From: Verrucomicrobiota bacterium
GTDB lineage: Bacteria > Verrucomicrobiota > Verrucomicrobiia > Opitutales > Opitutaceae
NCBI GenBank assembly: GCA_963205455.1
Contig: CAUJJL010000088.1
Span: 1 to 64,000 of the forward strand
DNA: 64,000 bases
Direction of reading: 5' to 3'
In this document: positions 1-7,077 of the stretch, piece by piece
Layout of the letters: each line of letters begins with the position of its first letter
Position numbering within the stretch: position 1 is the stretch's first letter
Made by a program: the position numbers and the translations under genes
The notes under the pieces: model-generated
Told to the model about the DNA's origin: nothing
The model's database searches: none
The model's input: only the letters and a program-made list of their open reading frames with translations

Positions 1-2580
1 CATGATCACGTCCGTAAGAAGGAGATCAAATGGCGCGGTGTTCGTATTCGCACAAAGTTCAAGCGCATCAGCTCCGCCTGACACTGGATGCACCTCGTAG
101 CCGAGGCTTTCGAGAATTGCCGTTGTGACTGTTCGAATGGCCTCGTCATCCTCGACCAGGAGAATGCGCTCTGTGCCTTCGCCGACAAACGTCTCCTCGT
201 TCGAAACGAGATTGTTCGTCAATGCGGGAAGCTGGGGAAGCAGGACAAGAAAGGTTGTGCCTTTTCCAACTTCGCTTTCGAAGGAAATTGCCCCCTGGCA
301 GCTCTTGATGATGACAGCGCAGGTGGCAAGACCGAGACCTGTACCACGGCCCTTGGGTTTCGTCGTGACGAAGGGTTGGAACAGGCGAGACTTCAGGTCG
401 GTCGCGATGCCTGTCCCGGTGTCGGTTATCCGCAATTCAACATAATCGCCTGTGGCCAAGCCGTGCGCGTTTCCCTCCTTCAGGCATCGGGAGCCAATAT
501 CGACGGTGATCGTGCCTCCTTGTGGCATGGCGTCACGGGCGTTGATGCAAAGGTTGAGGACAACCTGATCGAATTGGTTTCGATCGGCCTCAAAGTGGAC
601 AGGATCCTTTGCGTGGTTCACCACCAGGTTGATGTTCTCGCTGAGCAGCGAACGCACGAGGTCCCTGAGGTCGGTGATGATGTTATTGAGATCAAGGACC
701 TCGGGTTGAACGATCTGCTTGCGACTGAACGCGAGAAGCTGGCCCGTCAAGGAGCTGGCTCGTGCGGTTGCCTTGAGAATTTCCGATGCCCTGGATTGCA
801 GGTCGGGCATCTCGGCCAGGTCCTCGTGAAGCAGATCGCCGTAGCATCGAATGGCCGTCAGGAGGTTGTTGAAATCATGTGCGACGCCACCGGCGAGGAT
901 ACCGACCGCCTCCATTTTCTGCGATTGAAGCAGTTTCTGTTCGCTTTCCTCCAATGCGGCCTGTGCGAACTCCCTCTGATGAACACTGCCGAGGATGTTT
1001 GCAACGCCCTGGAGAAAGTCGACCGTGTCCCTGGCAAAAACCGTCTCGCTGGTGCAAAGGGCCGACAGGAACCCGAAGGGGTGTTTGGTGCTCGAAATGG
1101 GAACGGCGCAGCCTGACACAACACCCAGGATTCGATGAGTAGATCGACCTGGGAAGAGGCTGGGATTTTCGCTCAGGACAAAACTGTTCGCGCTGAGTGC
1201 GTTGGGATTAATCGCCCCTGCCGGGACGGGAATCGCTGATGGATCAAATCCGTGCCCCGCTATCAACTGAAGCGAGAGATCGGCAGGTGACAGCGCAAGA
1301 ACCTGACTGATTTCAGTTCGCAATGTTTCGCTTACCAGACGTGCTGCTTCGCGGACTCCTTCCTCAAAGGAATGTTGTGCGAGCGCGAAGCGACCGAAGC
1401 CTGCAAGCGCAGCCTGTTTAATGGCGCGTTGGGTGAGGCGCATTTCCGCTTCGTGCTGATCATTGATGTCGATGGATGAGCCGATGAAACCGACCAGCGT
1501 TCCGTCATGGTCGTAATTCGGGGATCCATTGTCCAGGACCCAGCGGAAATGACCGTCAAACCGGCGTAGGCGGTACTCGACCCTGAAAGAACGGCAGGCA
1601 TTGAAGCTGTTCCTATAAATCGTGAGAACATGAGCGCGATCCTCCGGATGAACGGACTCCGCCCATCCCTGGCGTTTCACATCCTCAAGAGTCCGTCCGG
1701 TAAAATCGAGCCAGGGTCGATTGCAGTAGGTGCGAGACTGATCGATTTCAGAAATCCATATGAACGTTGGCGCCGAGTCCGCCATGGCCCTGAAGCGTGC
1801 CTCGCTGTTCCGGAGGGAACTCTCGGCAACATGGCGGTCGTTGGTGTCGTGTCCGGACGCGTAGATGAGATTCTCTCCGCCATGAAGGCGTGCCGTCCAT
1901 GTGACATAGCGGGATGGAAAGTTGGGGCCGATCATGCGCACCTCGCAATCGCGTGTGGCAGGTTCGGAGATTTCCTGCGAAGAGGAGAGTTCGCGCCACC
2001 ATGCAAGGAAGTTGGGACGGTCGCTTGAATCCACGAAACCTGAAAGCGGGCGTCCCATCCAATCCTCGCGCTTGAGGCCGAAGCGTTCGCCCCATGACGG
2101 ATTGGCCTGAACGAGATGACCGTCCTTCGTCAACACGCACACGAAGTTCGGGAGCAGTTGGAAGAGGAGGTCATTCTGACGCTCAAGCCGATGATGCTCG
2201 CGTCGGAGTCGCTGCCGGTCCAGGGAGGACCGAATGACCGCAAACAGCCGTTCCGAACTGTCTTTGTTTACACAGTCGGTGGCGCCGCGCTTGATGCACT
2301 CGATCGCATGATCCTCTCCCTGGGAATCTGAAAGGACGATGAATTCCGTCTGGGGACGGATTTTCTGGACGCGCTCAATGGCCACGAGCGAATGCAGCCC
2401 GCCGAAATGGTAGTCGCACAATACCAGGGCGGGATTGATCCTTTCGAGGGTCTCGATGAATTCACGCTCTGAATGGGTCCGGATGAAGTCGGTCTTGTAG
2501 CCCGCTTCCCGCAGGGCGGATTCAATGGACGCCAGATTCAGCGTGGAGTTTTCGTGAACGAGAATTTGCGCCAAGGGCAT
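1..2580 (-). CDS. Hybrid sensor histidine kinase (REC-PAS-PAS-GAF-HisKA-HATPase-REC), 3' end cut off
   Basis: This is the first 860 codons of a cytosolic phosphorelay kinase read from an ATG at 2580; the gene continues past base 1. An N-terminal receiver has its likely phospho-acceptor at D56 (motif LCDYHFG). Two PAS domains follow (about 150-260 and 290-400), then a GAF-like segment (about 420-550). The H box AGGVAHDFNN puts the phospho-accepting histidine at H568, and the ATPase shows the N box NARDAMP and G boxes. A second receiver begins near 810 with D857 in LTDVIM just before the edge. No transmembrane segment is visible, so input is probably cytoplasmic or comes through the N-terminal receiver. 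It lies 99 bases downstream of a coiled-coil gene on the same strand. The missing part should be only the rest of the last receiver. The ligand is unknown. Confidence 0.93.
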   Translation of the reverse strand, partial: MPLAQILVHENSTLNLASIESALREAGYKTDFIRTHSEREFIETLERINPALVLCDYHFGGLHSLVAIERVQKIRPQTEFIVLSDSQGEDHAIECIKRGATDCVNKDSSERLFAVIRSSLDRQRLRREHHRLERQNDLLFQLLPNFVCVLTKDGHLVQANPSWGERFGLKREDWMGRPLSGFVDSSDRPNFLAWWRELSSSQEISEPATRDCEVRMIGPNFPSRYVTWTARLHGGENLIYASGHDTNDRHVAESSLRNSEARFRAMADSAPTFIWISEIDQSRTYCNRPWLDFTGRTLEDVKRQGWAESVHPEDRAHVLTIYRNSFNACRSFRVEYRLRRFDGHFRWVLDNGSPNYDHDGTLVGFIGSSIDINDQHEAEMRLTQRAIKQAALAGFGRFALAQHSFEEGVREAARLVSETLRTEISQVLALSPADLSLQLIAGHGFDPSAIPVPAGAINPNALSANSFVLSENPSLFPGRSTHRILGVVSGCAVPISSTKHPFGFLSALCTSETVFARDTVDFLQGVANILGSVHQREFAQAALEESEQKLLQSQKMEAVGILAGGVAHDFNNLLTAIRCYGDLLHEDLAEMPDLQSRASEILKATARASSLTGQLLAFSRKQIVQPEVLDLNNIITDLRDLVRSLLSENINLVVNHAKDPVHFEADRNQFDQVVLNLCINARDAMPQGGTITVDIGSRCLKEGNAHGLATGDYVELRITDTGTGIATDLKSRLFQPFVTTKPKGRGTGLGLATCAVIIKSCQGAISFESEVGKGTTFLVLLPQLPALTNNLVSNEETFVGEGTERILLVEDDEAIRTVTTAILESLGYEVHPVSGGADALELCANTNTAPFDLLLTDVIM

Positions 2581-2679
2581 GGGTGGAGTATGACGGCGTC
2601 AGGCAGCGTACGCATGGCGTGTCGTGGCCTGCCGGCTGCAGATCTGCTGGATAAACAGGCGGCAAACTCAACTGAAGCG

Positions 2680-3072
2680 TCAACGATGGCGATCGTAGAT
2701 TTTCTGCAGTGTCGAAACGGGAGGGATGGAAGCGGATACCTGGGGCCGTTGGATGCCGAGGCTGTGGCGAAGAATCAATTGCTCATTTTCCTTCTGCACG
2801 TGCAGAATCTGGAGAATCCGCGTGCGGGCCTTTTCTACGACTTCATGGCGGTGGCGGCGTGCGGTGGGATCTTCGGGAACCACGCTGGATTCGGGAGCCT
2901 TGATTTGGTCCAGGCTCTCTCCAAGGCGCTCCAGGAGCACCTTTCGGCGTTCCACCAACGGGGAGTCGGGAGCGTGCTGACGCTCCTTCAAGAATCGATT
3001 TTCCTCGAGTGCGAGTTGGTGGAGCTCCTCGCAAAGCTGCAAATGGGCTTGAAGCGCGTCGGTCGAACTCAT
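2680..3072 (-). CDS. Small coiled-coil protein of unknown function
   Basis: A 130-residue soluble protein, highly charged and predicted helical throughout, with heptad-like Leu spacing in the first half (residues about 5-55) and again near 75-105. I see no signal peptide and no enzyme motif. Its ATG overlaps the stop codon of the TPR gene upstream by four bases (3069-3072), so the two are probably translationally coupled. Size and helical make-up resemble small chaperones or adaptors such as FlgN/FliT, but I see no diagnostic motif and no flagellar gene nearby, so I do not assign that function. Confidence 0.75.
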   Translation of the reverse strand: MSSTDALQAHLQLCEELHQLALEENRFLKERQHAPDSPLVERRKVLLERLGESLDQIKAPESSVVPEDPTARRHRHEVVEKARTRILQILHVQKENEQLILRHSLGIQRPQVSASIPPVSTLQKIYDRHR

Positions 3073-4385
3073 GTTGGCGGTGTGGCAACAGAAGTAGTGG
3101 CCATCACCGCCTCGTTAGGCGAGCCGGAGGTTTGAAAAAAGGTGTTAAGCTGGCGATCTGCTCCGTCCTCCCAGTCGAGTTGTTGGAGGCGCCATGCGGC
3201 CATATTGGCGAGTTCCGCAAGTTCGCTCTTCGACGCTGTGTCTGCCTGAGATGCGCCTGCCTCCCTGGCGACGGTCTGAAGATACTCCCGGGCCTGGCTT
3301 CCGGAGCGCAGCCGTTCGTAGCAGAGGGCCACTTGATAGAGAACGGGAAGACGCCACATGGGCTCGCTGCTCAACGCTGCGAGACTGAGATAGATGGTCA
3401 GGGCACTGTTCGCATCACCCTGCTCATAGAATTCGTTGGCGAGCTGATTGCCGGTTTTTCGCTGCCAATAGACCCAGCGTTTCGGATCCTCTGCCGTGCG
3501 GTTGTGCTCGGTCTTCAGAAGATCGAGGGCCGCGGCCAGAGACTCCTTGTCCCGACCGAGGCGACGAAGCGAAATGGAAAGCAGGTAGCGGGCCTCGGGC
3601 GTGTTTTCATCTGATGGGTATTGCTCCAGAAAAGAGCGCAGACTTGCAGCCGCGTTTTCATAGTCACCAGCGCGGCTTAGCGAGAAGGCTGATTTGAAGT
3701 GTGCGCGTGCCTGATCAGCAGGGGTCAGATCCAACAATTTCAGGCGGGAAAAGTATTGCGCGCTTTCCTGAAATTCGCCGGCCAGAAAATGGGTTTCTGC
3801 CACTTCAAACTGAGCGGTTCTGGCCAATTGGCGATAGAGGTCCTGCCCATTCGCCGGCAGCTTGAGCGTGGAGTTGATGACACTGTAGAACCGCGCGATC
3901 GCCAGGCGATAGGCCCCAAGAGCCCGGTGAACGCGTCCCAGCTCCAAGTAGACGATGGGGAGGGCATTGTCGGCCGGAAATTCCTTCAGCAGCTTTTCGT
4001 AGACGGCAGCCGACTTGGTTAGCTGGTTGTTTCGTCGATACATGCGCGCAAGCCCAAGCAGGGCGTCCCTGTCCTGTTCCGCTGTTGCCTTTGCAGCGAG
4101 AACCTGCCGATACGCGATCTCCGCGGAATCGTAGTCTCCCTGGGATGTCTTGGAGTCGCCGATGCGCAGGAAACTCTTGATTTCGGCTTCCGTGATTTCA
4201 CCCGGCTTTGCCGCGTCCGCTCCTGCGCTCAGGTAGGGTGCTGCAGCTGAGTTCGGAATGCCGTCGAGCGACTCGGAGATTGCGGGTGCCGCAACATCGG
4301 ACGTGTGGCCGATAGCGTGCGGATCCGCACGCATGGAAGTGGCCATCAGGACGGATGCGAAGAGGATGGGACACTTGTGGCTCAT
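3069..4385 (-). CDS. Secreted tetratricopeptide-repeat protein
   Basis: A 438-residue protein with an N-terminal signal peptide (hydrophobic run at about 5-18, ending near MRADP). Tandem TPR helices begin near residue 70 (SAEIAYRQVLAAK) and recur through 400, with typical spacing of A, Y, G and L, for example AAVYEKLLKEFP and AAASLRSFLEQYP. The repeats resemble YbgF/BamD-like periplasmic scaffolds. Both ends overlap neighbours by four bases (4382-4385 and 3069-3072), placing it in the middle of a coupled three-gene unit with a proline-rich secreted protein upstream and a coiled-coil protein downstream. The likely role is protein-protein scaffolding in the cell envelope; the partner is unknown. 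Confidence 0.85.
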   Translation of the reverse strand: MSHKCPILFASVLMATSMRADPHAIGHTSDVAAPAISESLDGIPNSAAAPYLSAGADAAKPGEITEAEIKSFLRIGDSKTSQGDYDSAEIAYRQVLAAKATAEQDRDALLGLARMYRRNNQLTKSAAVYEKLLKEFPADNALPIVYLELGRVHRALGAYRLAIARFYSVINSTLKLPANGQDLYRQLARTAQFEVAETHFLAGEFQESAQYFSRLKLLDLTPADQARAHFKSAFSLSRAGDYENAAASLRSFLEQYPSDENTPEARYLLSISLRRLGRDKESLAAALDLLKTEHNRTAEDPKRWVYWQRKTGNQLANEFYEQGDANSALTIYLSLAALSSEPMWRLPVLYQVALCYERLRSGSQAREYLQTVAREAGASQADTASKSELAELANMAAWRLQQLDWEDGADRQLNTFFQTSGSPNEAVMATTSVATPPT

Positions 4386-4957
4386 CGTTGGCGATAGGTG
4401 GCGGAACTCGCGGGTATGGGTGCGGGTAGTGGTGCAGAGAGAGCTGAGCCTGGGAATTGGAAGTAGGGCAGGACATCCTCTGGGCGAACCTCACGAAGCA
4501 TGTCGTCATGAAGGATGGCTACGGGTGGAAGCTTCTTGGATGGATTGGAACTTTCAGACATGGCGGGTTCCGGTTGAGCCGGGTTGCCTGTCGGGGCAGG
4601 TCGCGATTGAAGCGTGGGCGCCATCGCGACCGCCGCGTCGTGATTTTCTGCAGCAATGTCTTCGATTGCCCCTCCGGGTCGAGGCGGGGCACCTGCTGCA
4701 AGGCGGAGTGCGGGATCGATCGGTGGGGTTGCGGACTGGAAGGTGAGCGCCGGGGGAAGAACGACAGCCAGATAGGGTGTACCGAACCTGGAACCTCCTT
4801 CCGTGACGTCTGGGCTGGAGTACGAGCGTGTTGACCCGCCCCGGAGCGATTGTGCGATGGCTGCACTTCCGGACACGAGGTAGGAAAGCAGCAACAACGC
4901 CGCGCAACGCAAAAGGATCAAACCTTTCGCGTGAAGCGATGAGGAGTGGAAATTCAT
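4382..4957 (-). CDS. Secreted Pro/Ala-rich protein of unknown function
   Basis: The chosen start (ATG at 4957) gives a 191-residue protein with a clear signal peptide: a positive start, a hydrophobic core around residues 12-30 and a likely cut after SAAIAQ. A longer reading from 4996 would put 13 unlikely residues before it. The mature part is rich in Pro, Ala and Ser, looks disordered and has no domain I recognise. It is the first gene of the coupled unit with the TPR protein (overlap 4382-4385), so it may be an exported partner of that scaffold. Function unknown. Confidence 0.7.
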   Translation of the reverse strand: MNFHSSSLHAKGLILLRCAALLLLSYLVSGSAAIAQSLRGGSTRSYSSPDVTEGGSRFGTPYLAVVLPPALTFQSATPPIDPALRLAAGAPPRPGGAIEDIAAENHDAAVAMAPTLQSRPAPTGNPAQPEPAMSESSNPSKKLPPVAILHDDMLREVRPEDVLPYFQFPGSALSAPLPAPIPASSATYRQR

Positions 4958-5095
4958 ATGAGACAGAGACTTTCCGTTCGCACGGAAAGACGGCATCTAA
5001 ACCCGTCTCTTACATCGGCATTTTCCGCTGGTTCTAGAGGCGAAATCACCTTGGGAGGATGCTTGTTGCCTTTTACTTGCCAAGGGGACAACAGG

Positions 5096-5124
5096 AAAAA
5101 CCCCGTGCCAACAAAGGCACGGGG
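5096..5124 (-). terminator. Rho-independent terminator of the cheX/receiver operon
   Basis: On the minus strand a perfect 9-base-pair stem (CCCCGTGCC / GGCACGGGG, 5101-5109 with 5116-5124) with a six-base loop is followed directly by TTTTT (5096-5100). It lies 40 bases past the stop of the REC-REC-STAS gene. Confidence 0.9.
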
Positions 5125-5163
5125 CTCGCAGGGAGCCGCGTCAGGGACGCGGCAAAGTTGCAA

Positions 5164-6333
5164 TCAGGCGCCAGCAGCAGCGGGCTGTGCCGAAAAAGAT
5201 GGGCTGGTTCTGGCAAGACTGGCTTTGGCCTCCTCCAATGAGTTGGCGAATGTCCACGACTTTGTGTCTTCAAAGCCCTGGCTCTCGCTTGCGATCTGTG
5301 GGTTCCCGACAAGCACATGCTGCAAGCCGAGTTCACGGCAGAGTTGAAGCGCCTGGAGAAGCGCCTTGATGGCGATCACGTCGAGTCGCTTCAGTTCATG
5401 GAGATCGAGGATCACTTTGCAGATGCCTGCATCTACGGCTTCGGCCATCTTGGGCTTGAGGTAGGTAAGCATTTCGTTGACCGAGGACTGCGACGCGATC
5501 TCCGGCATCTTGAGAACAAAGACATCCTGGTCAGTCGTGAAATAGCGCTGCGAGGTATCCAGGTTCATTGCCTTGGAAATCTTTGCCTCGAGGTCAGGTA
5601 TGTCCAAGGGCTTGGTAACAATTGAGGTGAAGCCGATCTGCTGTGCCTGCTGCTGTGCCTGAATCTCTGTCTTCACCACCAAACCGAAAACGGGCGTGTA
5701 CTTGGTCCTCACATTTGTGCAGATCAGGCCAAAGAGCGTGAACGCGGCGTCGTCTGGCAAGGAAAGCGAAACGAGAACGACGTCCGGCTGATTCCGGGTG
5801 CAGAAATCCACGGATTCGTTGATCGTGGCCACGCCGTGAATCTTCCACGGCGTGTGCTTCAAGCCGTCCTGAATCTGTTGAACGATGGCCGGTTTGTCCT
5901 CGACGACGAGAATTGTCGCACTGTCGAGGATGCTCTTGGCCTTCAACGGATTTTCGCTGAGAGGCTTGAGGTCAATGACACGACCTACCTTGTCGACGAG
6001 CACCTCCTCACGGAAGGGTTTCACGATGTAGTCGCGCACCCCTATCCTGGCGATCTTGATAACGCTGTCGCGGCCGCCTTCCGCAGTCAGCATGATGACG
6101 GGAATCGAACGTAGAGCAGGATCAGCCTTGAGCTTGGTAAGCATTTCGACCCCATCCATGACGGGCATGGTCACGTCGAGCAGAATGACATCAGGTCTTT
6201 CCTTGGCGGCGCCCGCGAGACCCTCAACTCCGTTGGAAGCCTCGATGATGTCGCAGTCGAAAGTCCGGAAGGCTTTCTTTACGATGATTCGTACAGTCTT
6301 GGAATCGTCTACGGTCAGGATTTTGTAGCGCAT
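5164..6333 (-). CDS. Response regulator with two receivers and a STAS-like C-terminus
   Basis: A 389-residue cytosolic protein. Receiver 1 (residues 1-120) is canonical: the DD acid pair at 9-10, phospho-acceptor D53 in LLDVTMP, T83, and K105 in VKP. Receiver 2 (about 138-260) keeps the fold and a VTKP lysine, but the acceptor position reads VLVSLSLP, with Ser in place of Asp, so it probably cannot be phosphorylated. The last ~110 residues (about 275-370) look like a STAS domain, the fold used by anti-sigma-factor antagonists. There is no DNA-binding or catalytic output domain. It follows the CheX-like gene by 39 bases and ends at a terminator, so the pair is likely an operon in which CheX dephosphorylates receiver 1 and the STAS domain relays the state to a partner. 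Confidence 0.88.
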   Translation of the reverse strand: MRYKILTVDDSKTVRIIVKKAFRTFDCDIIEASNGVEGLAGAAKERPDVILLDVTMPVMDGVEMLTKLKADPALRSIPVIMLTAEGGRDSVIKIARIGVRDYIVKPFREEVLVDKVGRVIDLKPLSENPLKAKSILDSATILVVEDKPAIVQQIQDGLKHTPWKIHGVATINESVDFCTRNQPDVVLVSLSLPDDAAFTLFGLICTNVRTKYTPVFGLVVKTEIQAQQQAQQIGFTSIVTKPLDIPDLEAKISKAMNLDTSQRYFTTDQDVFVLKMPEIASQSSVNEMLTYLKPKMAEAVDAGICKVILDLHELKRLDVIAIKALLQALQLCRELGLQHVLVGNPQIASESQGFEDTKSWTFANSLEEAKASLARTSPSFSAQPAAAGA

Positions 6334-6372
6334 GGGATGGCCGTGCTTTTGTGAGTAGGTGGTCGAGACTGG

Positions 6373-6891
6373 CTAGCGATCGATCTTCATCAGGAGGTCC
6401 GTGATGATCCGGTGTCTTCCGACTTCAAAATGGTAGGTCCTTCGTGTCACGGAACTGGTTGGCTCTATGCTGAAATTGCTGCCACGCAGGATGGAGGGAA
6501 TTGTCAGTTTGCAGTGGTACCCGCGGTCGCAGAGCTGGTTCTTGAAGGTGCCAACGGTCATGTTGGTCAGTTCGCCGATAGCGTCGTTGATCGCTTCGTC
6601 GCCGACTTGTTCAAGTTCCTCGTCCGTCAGTCCCAGAAGATGGGCTGCGGCCTCCTCAGCAAATTCAGTGTCGAGGTAGAGGTAGATCAGTCCATCGATA
6701 TCGCCGATGAATCCAACCGTTCCCACGACCTGGGATCCTGCAGTTTCTGATGCAGTGTCGCCGGGTTTGCGTGCATCGATTTCGCTGTGAAAATCGGCAC
6801 TCTGGTTGAGCATCGTTCGCATGACCTCCTGGATGGCGTGGGTCATGGTGGTGCGAATCACCATGTCACTGATTCCGTCGATCGTGGGCAT
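6373..6891 (-). CDS. CheX-family chemotaxis phosphatase-like protein
   Basis: A 172-residue protein of the CheC/CheX/FliY phosphatase superfamily. The signature E-x-x-N helix is visible in GELTNMTVG near residue 105; in CheX these Glu and Asn residues insert into a phosphorylated receiver and speed hydrolysis of the aspartyl phosphate. The length is close to that of known CheX proteins. No methyl-accepting receptor, CheA or CheY lies in the window, so the partner is probably the adjacent REC-REC-STAS regulator 39 bases downstream. The ATG at 6891 is used; a second Met at residue 10 is possible. Two short palindromes lie just upstream. Confidence 0.85.
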   Translation of the reverse strand: MPTIDGISDMVIRTTMTHAIQEVMRTMLNQSADFHSEIDARKPGDTASETAGSQVVGTVGFIGDIDGLIYLYLDTEFAEEAAAHLLGLTDEELEQVGDEAINDAIGELTNMTVGTFKNQLCDRGYHCKLTIPSILRGSNFSIEPTSSVTRRTYHFEVGRHRIITDLLMKIDR

Positions 6892-6915
6892 GCGGATAGG
6901 AAGTGGAAATTGCCT

Positions 6916-6938
6916 GTACCGGTACCTTATCGGCCGAT
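6916..6938. promoter_or_regulatory. Paired 10-base palindromes upstream of cheX operon
   Basis: GTACCGGTAC (6916-6925) and ATCGGCCGAT (6929-6938) are both perfect palindromes, three bases apart, 25-47 bases ahead of the cheX-like start. The arrangement suggests an operator or tandem regulator site. Which protein binds is unknown. Confidence 0.4.
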
Positions 6939-7010
6939 TTTACCCTGCATTAACTCATTAAGCACGGGCGAGGTGGGTACTTGCAGTGTTTTGGCTGTAA
7001 TGTAATGAAA

Positions 7011-7040
7011 GGCCCCGCGCCTTTTGGGACGCGGGGCCTA
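7011..7040 (-). terminator. Probable terminator of ppdK
   Basis: A perfect 10-base-pair GC-rich stem (AGGCCCCGCG / CGCGGGGCCT) with a 10-base loop lies 37 bases past the ppdK stop on the minus strand. The following tract TTTCATTAC is only partly U-rich, so termination may be imperfect. Confidence 0.75.
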
Positions 7041-7077
7041 GGGAATCTTGCGACGGGCGCTGCCGTCGGGCACCGGA

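Noticed and set aside
88..1116. Long open frame on the plus strand (342 residues)
   Set aside because: It lies entirely opposite the hybrid kinase, whose PAS, GAF, H-box and receiver motifs are continuous on the minus strand.
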